Shown here in pieces: positions 29,769-40,374 of a stretch of DNA of 64,000 nt; positions within the stretch are counted from its first letter, which is position 1; every line of letters starts with the position of its first letter. The stretch lies in contig JADJOH010000004.1 of NCBI GenBank assembly GCA_016713925.1, positions 62,001 through 126,000 on the forward strand, written 5' to 3'. Origin of the DNA: Bacteroidota bacterium (GTDB taxonomy: Bacteria; Bacteroidota; Bacteroidia; AKYH767-A; OLB10). The notes below the pieces were generated by a model. That model did not search any database, had not been told where the DNA came from, and saw nothing but the letters and a program-made list of their open reading frames with translations. Made by a program: the position numbers and the translations under genes.

Positions 29769-30475
29769 ATGGTCAAAAAATTGAAGACCCTTTTAGTCGT
29801 ATTTGATAACGAGATAAAGCCGCATGAAATTCCGGCTTTCAGAGGAGCAATTATAAAGAAAGTGGGCTTGGATAATTTTTTATTTCATAATCATCGCGAG
29901 GATGGTTCTGTAATGTATCAATATCCTGTCATCCAATACAAACAGATCTATGGGAAACCGGCCATTTATTGTTTAGACGAAGGGTCGATGAAATACATAA
30001 GGTTTTTGGACAAAGGGATTGGTCTATTGAGATTAGTGACAGGAAATTGGATCTAAAGATTGATAAGTTAGATCTGAAGCAAATTAATATGCAGGTTTGG
30101 AACAAGAAGTTCAAATATAGAATGAGGCATTGGATTGCATTAAATTCTGAGAATTATTTGAAATATCGCGCACTTGAAAAAGTTGAAGATAAACTCTTAA
30201 TGTTAGAGCAGATTTTAAAAGGGAACATACTTTCTATGGCTAAAGGTATAGAATGGAATATTGATAAACAGATAGAATTGAAAATTGAGAAAGTTGAAAA
30301 GGAACTTACCGTAAAACTAAAGGGAGTAAAAGTTTCAGCATTCGATTTGGTTTTCGAGACAAACGTATTTCTGCCTGATAATATTGGTTTAGGAAAAAGT
30401 GTAACATTTGGATATGGAGTAGTACGGCCATACCGTGAGAAAGTAATACATACTGAAGATGTCGAACGAGCGTAA
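29769..30475 (+). CDS. cas6: CRISPR endoribonuclease Cas6 (Cas6b type, frameshifted)
   Basis: Cas6 cuts the CRISPR precursor RNA within each repeat to yield crRNAs for the Csm complex. Two frames join near 29985, where adding one G to GAAGGG gives EGVDEIHKVFGQRDW. The combined protein of about 235 residues begins with a ferredoxin-like strand (KLKTLLVVFDNEIKPHEIPA) and ends with the glycine-rich RNA-binding loop GLGKSVTFGYGVV, as in Cas6b proteins of Bacteroidota. A catalytic His may be in RMRHWIALNSENY; this is not certain. It is the first gene of the csm operon and overlaps cas10 by 17 bp. Confidence 0.85.
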
Positions 30476-32982
30476 TATAATTTATCTGGCATCTCTGCTG
30501 CACGATATCGGAAAGTTTTATCAACGGGCCGACAAGAGCGGTGTGCGAAATTCAGAGAATCTACTACAGGAAGTAAAAAATCTTGAGGCTATGTTTTGCC
30601 CGGTTTTTGATGGTAAGTATAGCCATAAGCATGTTTTATGGACCGCGCAATTCATGGAGGAGTTTAAATCGAATTTCATTGATTTATTTGGAGTTATTGA
30701 AGAAAGAATTCTTTTTAAAGCAGCAGTTGCCCACCATAGACCTGAAAAAGATTTTTTACAGGAAATCATTCAAAAAGCAGATCATCTTGCTTCGGGAATG
30801 GACAGAACGAAGGACTCCGGCATGAAGGATGGGCAGGATGAACAACAGTGGGATGCCTTTAAGAAGAAGAGATTAATTCCACTTTTGGGTATTATAGGCA
30901 AGGATGCGGTTGATTGCAAAGAAAGATGGCCGGTAGTTGCTTTGGATTTAAATAGAAATAATTTTCCACGAGAGGATGCGGAAAGTAATGAGGAAGGATA
31001 TGATCAGCTTTGGAGCAAATTTTGTGAAGAATTTAGAGAAGTCTCTTCCAAAGACTTTGAGGTGTTTTCGTTTACATTGAACACCTTATTATTGAAGTAT
31101 ACTACCTGTATCCCTTCAAGTACAATAAACTTACCTGACGTATCCTTATATGATCATTTGCAAAGCACAGCAGCTTTTGCAGTGTGTCTTTATGATTATT
31201 TAAAAGAAAAGGGATTACAAGTTAGAGAACTGAAAGAAGAGGACGAAGCGTTTTTGTTAATTGGAGGGATCTTTCAGGAATACAATCATTTATTTATGAT
31301 ATCATTAGCAAAAGTGCAGCCAAGAACCTTAAGGGTCGTTCTTTTATTTACAATTGTTAGTCGATACTATTATTCAGGAATTATTGACCGAATTGAATTT
31401 ACCCCAATCCTGTGTTATTTATGCTTCAGGTGGCGGTTTTTATATTAAAGCACCCAATGTTCCGTCTGTACAGGATAAATTAAACGCCTTCTATAAGCGT
31501 ATTACTGTTGTTCTTTTCGAAAAGCACGGGACATCTTTATCATTGGCTATGGCTAGTAGTCCCTTCTCAGTTCATACGGTAATGAATAACAAAGTACCGG
31601 AGGAATGGAAACAGCTAACCATAAAATTGTCCTCTGAAAAGGGGAGGAAATTTGCGAGTTTGTTGCAAGAAAGACATAGTGATTTTTTTGATCCGATTCC
31701 CTTTGAGTTAGATCAAAAGAGAGATGCGATATCCGGTGATCTCATTTCAAAAAAGGCGGACTCCTTACCATTTAACGAAATGGATGGTGATCTGAATGAA
31801 CCTAAACTGTTTTTGAGTAAAGTAAATCACGATATAATTGAATTAGGTAAAAAAGTTAAAATCAACAGATTATCTTGTTCAAAGTAAAAGCCGTATAAGT
31901 TATTGGGACCAAGCAATAGTTTTTAGTGTTTCGCCAATAAACTCAGATACTACGTGGTATCTTTTTGATGATGAAAAGGTAAAATCACTAAAGGACCAGC
32001 TGAAAGCTACCGCCGACCATATTGTAGTCTATCGCCTGAATGATTGTAAGATGAAATATGCAGGTACTTTTGGTTTTAAAGCAGCCGGAGGAATCAGTTT
32101 TTATGGAGGAAATGATTACCCTTCTTATACAAATGGAGAACCTAAAACGTTTGATGAATTAAGTGGAGGTGAAAATGATGGTTTACGCCGCTTAGGTGTC
32201 CTCCGCATGGATGTTGATAATCTCGGAAAACTGTTTGTAGATGGATTTAAACATGGCATGAATACTTTTTCCAGATATAGCGCGTTGAGCCGGAACCTGG
32301 ATTACTTTTTTAAAGGGTATCTCAATGAAATTTGGAGAAGTGATGCCGGGTTTAGAGATAAAACTTCAATTATCTATTCCGGTGGCGATGATTTATTTAT
32401 TGTAGGACAATGGAACGAAACCATACGATTTGCAAAGCGCATACGCGAAGAATTCAAAAAATATATATGTTCAAATGATAAGTTAAGCATATCTGGTGGC
32501 ATAGCGATTGTAAGCAGTAAGTTCCCAATTGCAAAGGCTGCGTTATTGTCAGGTGAGGCAGAGCACTTAGCCAAAGACCATACTTTTGGAAAACTTGAGA
32601 AAAACGCCTTTGCAATGATGGGGTTACCGTTAAATTGGGATTTTGAACTCCCTTATGTTGAAGAATGAAAGACCGCCTAACAGAGCTTATAGGCGATAAG
32701 GAAGGTTTAAATAAAGGGCTTATTAATAAGATTGCAACTTTTCAATATTTGGCAGAAGAACAAGAAAAGAAAGGTGCAAATCAAAGTTGGAAATGGATCA
32801 TGGCCTATGATTTCGCAAGAGCCACTCAACGAATAAAGAATAGTGATGCAAAGCAATTACTAAACGAACTTAAAGTTGACACTCTTGCAAATACTCAGAA
32901 GGGCAAAAAATTAAACTCAAAGCATACAACTTTAGCTTTGTGTAACCTCGCTGCAAGATGGGCTGAATTAACGATAAGATAA
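30459..32982 (+). CDS. csm1: Type III-A Cas10/Csm1 with HD and GGDD motifs (several frameshifts)
   Basis: Cas10 is the large subunit of the Csm complex. On target RNA binding it cuts single-stranded DNA (HD domain) and makes cyclic oligoadenylates (palm domain). Five frame segments give about 840 residues. They contain an N-terminal HD motif (LLHDIGKFYQRA), a LVDTIIQELLTELNLP / YASGGGFYI palm-like region, LRMDVDNLGKLF, and the cyclase motif IIYSGGDDLFIVG. The C-terminal helical domain continues past a break at 32665 (VEEMKDRLTELIG). Breaks lie near 31270-31360, 31850, 31910-32050 and 32660. No Cys-rich zinc finger is evident in the linker. Both catalytic centres appear intact, so cOA signalling is expected. 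Confidence 0.9.
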
Positions 32983-33003
32983 ACAATATAAAAACTAAAA
33001 ATT

Positions 33004-33387
33004 ATGGCTTTTAACAAGGATTGGATATCACAAAAAATTGATGAAAAGGCAATAGAGTTTGCCGATGATTTTGCCAAAGAGATTCTTAAGTAAGGGTTTA
33101 CACCTTCCCAAATCAGGAATTATTATAGTGAAGTAAAAAGGATTCAGATGAAGGGTTTGAGAAACAATGAAGCCGACTTTTTACTATTGAAACCAAAACT
33201 TGCATATTCTGCAGTTAAAGCAAAAAGGAAAGGAGCGCTTTTATTTCAAGAAAGAATGGAAGAGGCACATGCTGCCGTTGATTCCGGTAAACCTGATGCT
33301 GAAAAAAGATTTAAAAATTTTTGTGATTTATTGGAAGCAATACTTGCATATCATAAAGTTCACGATGAAAAAAAAGATAAAAGATGA
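33004..33387 (+). CDS. csm2: Csm2 small subunit (in-frame stop at codon 30)
   Basis: The frame from ATG 33004 encodes 127 residues, the usual Csm2 size. It includes the conserved GFTPSQIRNYYSEVKRIQ segment and a C-terminal helical FKNFCDLLEAILAYHKVHDE. Csm2 forms the small-subunit filament of the type III-A effector. A TAA at 33091-33093 interrupts the frame between EILK and GFTPS. Because the frame is continuous on both sides, a base substitution (real or error) rather than an indel is indicated. If real, translation would have to restart at a later codon such as the Met in IQMKG. It overlaps csm3 by 23 bp. Confidence 0.8.
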
Positions 33388-34077
33388 AACTAATAAAAAA
33401 ATTCAGCTAAGTGGCAATATAAATTTATTGTCTGGTTTAATGATTGGCGGCAATAACAGTTCTTTGTCAATAGGAGGTTTAGATAAGGTTGTGGTAAGAA
33501 ATCAAGTTACCAATGAACCTTATATACCGGGAGTTCTTTAAAAGGTAAAATGAGATCTTTACTGGAATTAAATTTGGGATTGATAAGCGGTAATAAGATT
33601 GGTCATATAGATAATGGACCATGTGTTGATCCAAATCAAATCACAACTGTTTTATTTGGGAACTCGATAGGTGATGAAAATCAAAGACCTTCAAGAATTA
33701 TTTTTAGAGATGCCATATTACAAAATCCAAATGACTTAAAAGATACCGAACTGCAATTTACGGAAATAAAAGCCGAAGTTGTTATTGATCGTATAACGGC
33801 AAAGGCTATGCCTCGTTTTTTGGAAAGAGTACCAGCTGGTGCTATTTTTAAACTGGATATGGTTCTTAATATATTTGATAGAGATAAATTTTCTGAAAAA
33901 GCGTTACTCGATTTAATTTTTCAAGGACTTCAGTTACTACAAGATGATTATTTAGGAGGAGGAGGCTCCAGGGGAAGTGGAAGAGTTAAGTTTAGTGCAT
34001 TGAATATAATAGGAAGACAGTATGGAGAGAACTCTGGTGAGCCTATAATCTATGATATTCCTGATTTTTTAAAATAG
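33365..34077 (+). CDS. csm3: Csm3 RAMP backbone nuclease (one frameshift)
   Basis: Csm3 forms the repeated backbone of the Csm complex and cleaves target RNA every six nucleotides. ATG 33365 overlaps csm2. Family motifs are LLSGLMIGGNNSS, SIGGLDKVVVRN and PYIPGSSLKGKMRSLLELNL. The Asp in GGLD (residue 40) aligns with the catalytic Asp33 of the Streptococcus thermophilus protein, so slicing should be active. The frame breaks inside PGS-SLKGKM at about 33535; adding one A repairs it. The glycine-rich loop YLGGGGSRGSGRVKF near residue 205 is typical of RAMPs. The combined length is about 238 residues. Confidence 0.88.
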
Positions 34078-35073
34078 AAATTCGTGGAAAAGAATTCGTA
34101 GTTTTCAGGCTGAAGTTTGCCTCAACACTTCATTTAGGTAAAGGAAAAGAGGTGTATGATATTAGCGATTATTTATTGCATTCCGATTCGATTTCGGCTG
34201 CCTTGTATGTAGCATGGCAATCGATTTTTTGGAATTAATCAGGAGTCGAATTTTAATAATGTTGCTTTCTCTTCCGCTTTTCCATTTTTTGGGGATGAGT
34301 ATTTTTTACCAAAGCCGCTTGTTAAATTACCTGATTTTGAAAAAGATGAAGGAGCTGCGACAGCGAAGAAGTATAAGAAAATAAATTGGCTATCAAAAAC
34401 ACACTTTGTAAACTTAATACATGCGAACGAATGTAAAATTAGGAGCGAAGAGTTGGTAGCTGATGGAGGATTTCTTTCTGCGTTTCCGGACAATTTTAAA
34501 AGTCAAAAATTCTGGATGAAAGAAATTCAACAAAGGGTTCAAATACCTCTAGACGGTAATGATACCAAACCTTATTATGTTGAAAGAATCCGGTTCAATG
34601 AAATGGGAGGATTGTATTTTATGGTAACAGGTGATAAAACTACCATAGATAAAATTGCAGAATGTTTGAATTGGTTGGGAGAGCAGGGTATTGGTACTGA
34701 CAGATCAGTTGGGAACGGGCAGTTTTCAGTAAGTAGAGATGTCATCAGTTTTAACTTACCGGAATCAAAATCCGGAGTATTGCTGTCGCTGTATTGTCCA
34801 CCAACAGAAGAAAGAAGCTCGGGCTTTCTCGATAATTCCAGATATAATTTGATAAAACGGGGAGGTTATATATCCAGCCCGGAAGATGAAAATAATCTTT
34901 CATTGCATAAGAAATCAGTATTTATGTTTTCGGAAGGCTCTATTTTTTCAAATTATGCGAGCCGCAAAGGCTATATTCTTGATTTAAATCCGTCAGGAGC
35001 CAGAGTAAAACATCCTGTTTATAGAGACGGAAGAGCTTTCTTTTTACCCATTATAATCAAAGACAGATCATGA
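34074..35073 (+). CDS. csm4: Csm4 RAMP subunit (frameshifted)
   Basis: Csm4 caps the 5' end of the crRNA and contacts Cas10. The first segment reads FVVFRLKFASTLHLGKGKEVYDISDYLLHSDSI, with the LHSDS motif typical of Csm4. It switches frame at a T run near 34226-34231 (one T fewer gives SIFGINQES) and continues to HANECKIRSEELVADGG. The rest includes QGIGTDRSVGNGQFSV, the glycine-rich RAMP loop. No good ATG lies at the 5' end; an ATA at 34074 overlaps the csm3 stop in the position where ATG would be expected, so the start may contain an error. The stop overlaps csm5 by 4 bp. Confidence 0.82.
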
Positions 35074-36547
35074 ACAAGCAATTGATTATAGAAACATTAA
35101 GTCCGGTACATATTGGCAACGGTAGAGTACTGATGGGTGGAATAGAACATCTGGTTTTTAATAATGAAATGCGAATTGCCGTACTGGATGATAAAAAAGT
35201 ACTTGAAGTTATAGGTAAGGATAGAATAAATACCTGGATTGCAGCAATAAACAGAGGAAATGGAGTGTTAGAACTTTTAGAAAATGTTGATCGAAGTCTT
35301 ACCTCTGAAAAAGTGGCGATGAGATGGATTCATATTAATAGCACTAATATTCCTTCGCATCAAAACAATATTCGGGAACAAATCCATTCCGGTAATATAA
35401 AACCGATGATTCCGGGTTCTTCATTAAAAGGAAGTTTTCGTACATCTTGGTTTTCTAAAGAGGTTTTGAAAATGGGACGGATTAAAAAGACTAGGTCAGG
35501 AATGTTTTAATCGTAGATTAAATAAGCAAGACTTTAAATTGAGTCAAAAGAATTAAATGGTAAGCTATTAGGGAAGGATCCCAATCATGATGTGTTTCGC
35601 CTTTAAGATTAGATGATTATTCATTTGAAGATACAATTTGTTTGAAAGCAGAGACCTTAAACCAAACGGGTATGGATCGTTGGGAAATGAAAAATGAGGT
35701 TGGTCAATTTATTGAATGTATTCCTGCCGGCTCATTGAGTGTAGGTAGACTTGGTATTGCAGAAGATCTTAAAAAGCAAATTATTAATTCAAAGAACGAT
35801 TACCCGGTGATAAGAATTTACTTTGGAAGCATTGTTTAAGGCAATTAATATGCAAACCTTACAGCTCATTGAACGTGAAATTAAATTATGGAGCCCTCGG
35901 TTATCAACTTGCCTAAAGGAGCGGAAAATTTTATTGATGAATTAAAGCGATTGAAAGGTGAAGTGGAGAACGCAATGGCATCGGATTTTCAGGCAATAGC
36001 AAGACTTGGATTCGCATCCGGCTTTGAATCGCTCACTGGTGGTTGGCAATCGGATGTGTTGGCGCAAGATGTTCAGAAGGAAATTGCACATGCCGTACGT
36101 CGTACAGAATATGGAGATATGCCCTTCCCTAAATTAAGAAGAATTGTGAATGGTGGTACACCGGTCGGATTCGTTAAGTTGACATTAATGGATCATGATA
36201 AAGCAGAACGGTATCTAAAGGATCATAACCAAAATAAGGAATCGCAAAAACTTAAAGAAATTGAAGAGCATGCAATGAAGTTGGCTGAGGTGGAACGATT
36301 GAAGGAGGCTGCCAGACAACCCTTGCCATTTGTAGGTAAACTCAAGCCTGGTATTAAAGTGGAAGGAGTTATTACCGGAAACAAGGAAGGTATAGCGTTA
36401 GCAAAGTTCGTGATACATGACGAAACAATCGAAGTGTTAATGCGTGGCCTGTCAAATCCTGAAATAGGCTCCATAGTCATAGCCTCTGTTCCGCAATTAG
36501 CAGGAGGTAAGATTAAAGAAGTGAAGTTTGTTGGATTTAAGAAATGA
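35070..36547 (+). CDS. csm5: Csm5 RAMP subunit with extra C-terminal domain (frameshifted)
   Basis: Csm5 sits at the 3' end of the crRNA and helps recruit maturation nucleases. Motifs in order are LIIETLSPVHIGNGRVLMGG, IKPMIPGSSLKGSFRTSWF, LRLDDYSFED, FIECIPAGSLSVGRLG, RLGFASGFESLTGGW and FPKLRRIVNGGTPVGFVKLT. The frame is lost at about 35505-35640 and again near 35810-35890, yet conserved text continues on both sides. After the normal Csm5 end there are about 115 more residues: a charged helix (DKAERYLKDHNQNKESQKLK) and then a small beta-rich module (LKPGIKVEGVITGNKEG ... GSIVIASVPQLAGGKIKEV) that resembles an OB/S1-like barrel. It starts with an ATGA overlap with csm4 and ends overlapping csm6. 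Confidence 0.85.
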
Positions 36548-37982
36548 AAGACGCAGGTATATTTATTACAGTTGGAACCCGGGATCTGCAGTTGAATCAA
36601 GAAGTTTCAGGATTAGACTTGGTTTATAACCCTGATTCGAAAACTTACAGCATAAAAAATCCTCGTGCGATTGGATCTTATCTGTCTTCACGTGAAAGGA
36701 AATTTCCTGATGTAGGTGAGTTTGAATATCCAATTATTAAACCGGCATTTAATTTCATACGAGAGCAAGGTTTTAACATAAAATGGGTAAAACTAGTAGT
36801 AACCAATCAGGTGGATGCTGTGGAAGAGTATAAGAAGAACGACACTTTCTTTTATCCATTGATTTTAGAACAATTAATCAAGAGGGATTTTAACCTTATA
36901 CTAGATAAGCAAGCGGATTTTAAACCCTTATCAATTGAGCGGAACATCATTTTTTTGGATAGTATGTATGAATTTTTTAATAAGTACTTTAGTGAAAACG
37001 ATCAGTACAAAGCGTATGCAGATACGGATAAAGTTTTTTTTCTGGGACAGGGAGGAGTAGATGCATTGAATACCGGGTTGTTGTTAAATCTGATTGAATT
37101 TTTTCCAAATCTCATCCAATTGCAAAAAAGTGCAGGGGTGGATCATGCTCTGCCTTTAAAATTTACAGATTTATTCCGGTCCGGGTTTAGAAAAAAGCTC
37201 TATGAAAATAGTATTAGTCAGGCATTGAAGCAGTACAATTATAGTTTGATTAAGGAAATTGTAAATAAAAAAAAGAGCGAGTTTTATCTGAGCTCCTATG
37301 CGCTTTGCCCGAAACCATCTGGATTTCAATTTAGCACGAAAAAGCCTGATGGAGTTGATGAAGATAGATTTGAATAACAGGGATACCTATACAGTCTGGT
37401 ATCAGGAACTATCACCGGAGAGTAATCTGAATGTTATACAAAGAGAATTGTTTTTTTCAGCAATGATTCACTTTTATCAAGGCGCTTATTCTGATTATTT
37501 ATGGAGACTTTTTTACGCTGGAAGAAAATCTGCTAAAGCCTATTCTGGAAATTAAATTAGGTGGAAAAATTGAGTATGATTCCTCTTCAAAACATGCCTC
37601 CTGGTTAAATTTGATTAATGCTAACATGGAGTTAAAACAGTATTTGGAAAAGCCTATAACAGGAACAAATTTTAAATTGGACTTTAAAACACCAAATAGA
37701 ATAGTATTTCGTTATGTCTATAATTATTTTTCCCGGAAGATCATCCTGAAAGACCCGCCGGCATTACGGGCATCTTAGAAGGATTGACTACTTTAAGTAA
37801 ATTAAGAAATGATTTGGCCCATAGCATGACCGGTGTGTCATTAGAGGAGATCAATCGTAAGCTAAATGGAAGGGCGGAAGATTTGAACGCATTGCTTTTT
37901 TGATTACTTTGATGTAGGAAATAATACACTTCCTCCTTATGACGAGGTGAACGCTTTTATGCAGAAATTGTTGAAAGCTTAA
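36544..37982 (+). CDS. csm6: Csm6 CARF-HEPN cyclic-oligoadenylate-activated RNase (frameshifted)
   Basis: Csm6 binds cyclic oligoadenylate made by Cas10 through its CARF domain and then degrades RNA non-specifically. The N-terminal segment has a CARF pattern (GIFITVGTRDLQLN and the ligand-loop-like FFLGQGGVDALNTGLLLN). The C-terminal part spans three more frames and ends with LSKLRNDLAHSM, an R-x4-H HEPN active site, at about 37790-37823. Breaks lie near 37295-37320, 37510-37525 and 37735-37745. The joined length of about 475 residues is normal. It is the last gene of the core operon and is followed by a second promoter region with a TGCAA site. Confidence 0.85.
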
Positions 37983-38031
37983 CAAGCCGAAGAAGGATAT
38001 TTTAAAAATATTTAATTTTTTATTAAGCTAC

Positions 38032-38048
38032 TGCAAATAGACTGCAAT
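38032..38048. promoter_or_regulatory. TGCAA-N6-TGCAA site before the unknown four-gene module
   Basis: TGCAAATAGACTGCAAT matches the cas6 site at 15 of 17 positions, differing only at two spacer positions. It lies 54 bp upstream of the ATG at 38102, in the gap after csm6. Confidence 0.6.
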
Positions 38049-38101
38049 AGGGATAGGTTTTTTTGCATTGTTCAACGAATTAACCCTTAAAACCTATCCC
38101 T

Positions 38102-38431
38102 ATGACGAACTTCTTACAACCTATCCGTAACCTGTTTAAAGGTAACAATGAGCTGGCACTTCAACCCGAAAGCGCAAAAGAGCTAAATGCACTGGTTAAT
38201 CTGGATGTCTTTAGGGCCATGCCTGATCAACGAGAGCCCATTAGAGTGTTTTTAGATGACCACGGGTATGTGGAGGCCGGACTGAATGAGGGTAGCCCTG
38301 AAGCCTTGCAAAACGGACTGAATCATATCGTTTCAGGGAAGTATCTTGATGAGAATCTGAACGAAGCGAAACATACGGATTACATTGAACGGATGCGAAT
38401 GCTACGTGAGGATATTCGGGCGAAAAAGTGA
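38102..38431 (+). CDS. Small acidic soluble protein, first gene of CRISPR-linked module
   Basis: A 109-residue protein with no signal peptide or membrane segment. It begins MTNFLQPIRNLFKGNNELAL and has the segment LVNLDVFRAMPDQREPIRVF, then a helical, charged C-terminus. I do not recognise the family. It is preceded by a TGCAA-N6-TGCAA site like the one before cas6. Its stop overlaps a GTG start of the next, membrane-protein gene (GTGA), so the two are translationally coupled. That makes a stable partnership in a complex likely. The CRISPR link is from position and the shared site, not from homology. Confidence 0.6.
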   Translation: MTNFLQPIRNLFKGNNELALQPESAKELNALVNLDVFRAMPDQREPIRVFLDDHGYVEAGLNEGSPEALQNGLNHIVSGKYLDENLNEAKHTDYIERMRMLREDIRAKK

Positions 38432-39440
38432 AACCTGAAACGGAATTGAATCATCTGATTCAGCATATTTTACCCGCACTTCAAAAGGACATTGTAAATA
38501 AGGAAGAGCAGCTTGCCGCCATAGATATGAATACGGAAGAGTTGGTACAGCAATCCGGATATAGCAACTTTAAGTTTTGGATTTATATCATTGCTTTTGG
38601 TGGGTTAACAGCATTTATTTATCTGTTTTATTCATCGGCGATTTATTCAGCCTTTTACCGGGATCTAAATGCTGAAATGGCGGTATCACAGGCTGCAAAT
38701 GATTTTTCCATTCGCTCTTTAACGCGGTGTTAAATCCGTTCGCCTTCTCTAGTGGAATACCGGCGGTGTATATAGGTCCGTTCTTCTTCTTTGCTCTCGC
38801 TCTTGTATGGTCCTATCTTCAAAAAAGGCTAAAGGAAAGCAGGGAAAAGCTAAATGGACAGGGCTGACGCTTCTTTACATTCTTTCTCATCTTGGCAATT
38901 GGTGCTGATTTTATTATTGCATGGAAGATTGAAGCATTTAGCCATGAGTTAAAGCAAATGAATGGTCTCGCGGAAGGTGATTATGCCTTTACACAGAATT
39001 CATGTTCTGGGGAGTATTTATGCTGGGTTTAGGCGCCTATGTTTCATGGAAGCTGCTGTGTGAAATAATAGTTCAGGAGCATGAAAAAAAGAACCCTCAA
39101 CGGTTAGCTGTCCTTGAGAGGAGAAAAGAGATCCTAACACTTCGTCTTATGCAAAATGAAGTATTTAAAAGTCCGTCAGGATGAGGCGGAGCTGCGAAGA
39201 GCATTGTTGGAGATCAACCACGAGATAAACAAAGTGGACATCTTGCTGGGCGCTCATATAAAGGCATCGGAGATATTGAGCATAGCCTGGATGCGTATTA
39301 TAAAGGCTGGATGAAATATGTCAGCAATAATCCCCGCGAAGAAATTTTATTGCCACGATGCGAAAGAAGTGTATCATCAATACCGGCAGGCATTCCAAGC
39401 ATGGCAGCCGATAAAAGAAAATCATTTTATGATCAATTGA
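38428..39440 (+). CDS. Membrane protein with coiled coil, CRISPR-linked (several frameshifts)
   Basis: Reading across about five breaks (near 38710, 38867, 39000, 39170 and 39265-39360) gives roughly 330 residues. Order: a cytosolic helix (LNHLIQHILPALQKDIVNKE), a membrane segment (WIYIIAFGGLTAFIYLFYSS), PAVYIGPFFFFALALVWSYL, RFFTFFLILAIGADFIIAW and FWGVFMLGLGAYVSWKLL. A long charged helical tail follows (EHEKKNPQRLAVLERRKEIL ... ALLEINHEINKVD), ending QYRQAFQAWQPIKENHF. Four membrane segments plus a coiled coil are seen directly. No enzymatic motif is visible. It begins with GTG overlapping the upstream stop. Membrane proteins are known as accessory genes of type III loci, but I cannot match this one to a named family. 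Confidence 0.55.
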
Positions 39441-39504
39441 TCAACCGGTAATACATCCAATCAAATAATCACCATTATTATTTCACACCTTAAAAATCAT
39501 AGCC

Positions 39505-40350
39505 ATGACTACTACATTAAAAATTCGCACCATCCTTTGCTTATCCGTATTGCTGGCATTTCAATGCTTGTTAGCAGTGGAGAACCGTAGGCCGCAAAAC
39601 ACCATAATATTATTGGACCTTTCTGATCGTTTGCTAGTTCCCGGTCAGATTTCCAAAGACACCTCAATTATAATTCAAATCTTTATCGTCGTTTTGAGAA
39701 GAAATGCCATGCAGCAATTGATTATGACTTGTCGTAACAGATTTAGCATTGTTATAGCACCACAAAAAAGTAATTGCATATTGGCGAATCAAATGGAGGA
39801 AGCGCTGACACTGGATTTGAGTAAACAAACAACTGCCGCCAGGCTTAATGCACTTAAATCATTTTCTAAGTCTTTTGAACAAAGATTAAAGGAGTTGTAT
39901 GTTATTTCCGGAAAATCCAAAGCAAGCACTGATTATAGTGGTAGTGATCTTTGGAGATACTTTAATGAGCAATTGGTAAATGATGTTAGGAATGGCTATG
40001 ATAATACACTGATAGTCCTGACGGATGGTTACTTTGACTTTGAAGATATGAATTCGAAAAAGCAGATCAATAACAGGCATACTACCACTTTATTTTTAAA
40101 ACAATTGCATGGAGTGGACTGGAGAGAAAAGGCTACCAGAGAGGATTACGGACTATTAAAAGTCAGATATAGTTTTCCGGGATTACAAGCATATATAGTC
40201 GGAATCCGGGCGAAGTGCGAAGATCAAACCGAAGTGGAGAAACTGGAGTATTTTTGGAAGGATTGGCTTTTCGGAATGAAAGTAATCAATGTAAAAACAA
40301 TACCAGCAACCACTACGGAGAAAATCATGAATGCCATTGCTGTTAAGTAA
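39505..40350 (+). CDS. Exported vWA-like protein, CRISPR-linked
   Basis: A 281-residue protein with an N-terminal export signal (IRTILCLSVLLAFQCLLA). A von Willebrand A-like fold follows: first strand NTIILLDLSDRLL, where D-x-S-D resembles the MIDAS DxSxS motif, and a later strand NTLIVLTDGYFDFED with the T-D-G MIDAS element. These features suggest a metal-dependent protein-protein interaction domain in the periplasm. Residues about 52-62 may be misread, since one base shift locally yields SNLYRRFEKKC, a better helix, implying two compensating indels at about 39668 and 39710. It follows the membrane-protein gene by 64 bp and likely belongs to the same operon. Confidence 0.6.
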   Translation: MTTTLKIRTILCLSVLLAFQCLLAVENRRPQNTIILLDLSDRLLVPGQISKDTSIIIQIFIVVLRRNAMQQLIMTCRNRFSIVIAPQKSNCILANQMEEALTLDLSKQTTAARLNALKSFSKSFEQRLKELYVISGKSKASTDYSGSDLWRYFNEQLVNDVRNGYDNTLIVLTDGYFDFEDMNSKKQINNRHTTTLFLKQLHGVDWREKATREDYGLLKVRYSFPGLQAYIVGIRAKCEDQTEVEKLEYFWKDWLFGMKVINVKTIPATTTEKIMNAIAVK

Positions 40351-40374
40351 AATTTCAAAAAACAAGAACATAAT

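Noticed and set aside
32665..32982. Considered as a separate csm2 gene
   Set aside because: Its sequence directly continues Cas10 (VEEMKDRLTELIG) after a one-base slip, and a better Csm2 with the expected size and motif follows at 33004-33387.
35888..36547. Considered as an independent gene between csm5 and csm6
   Set aside because: Its first half contains standard Csm5 motifs (RLGFASGFESLTGGW), so it is the 3' part of csm5 after a frame break.
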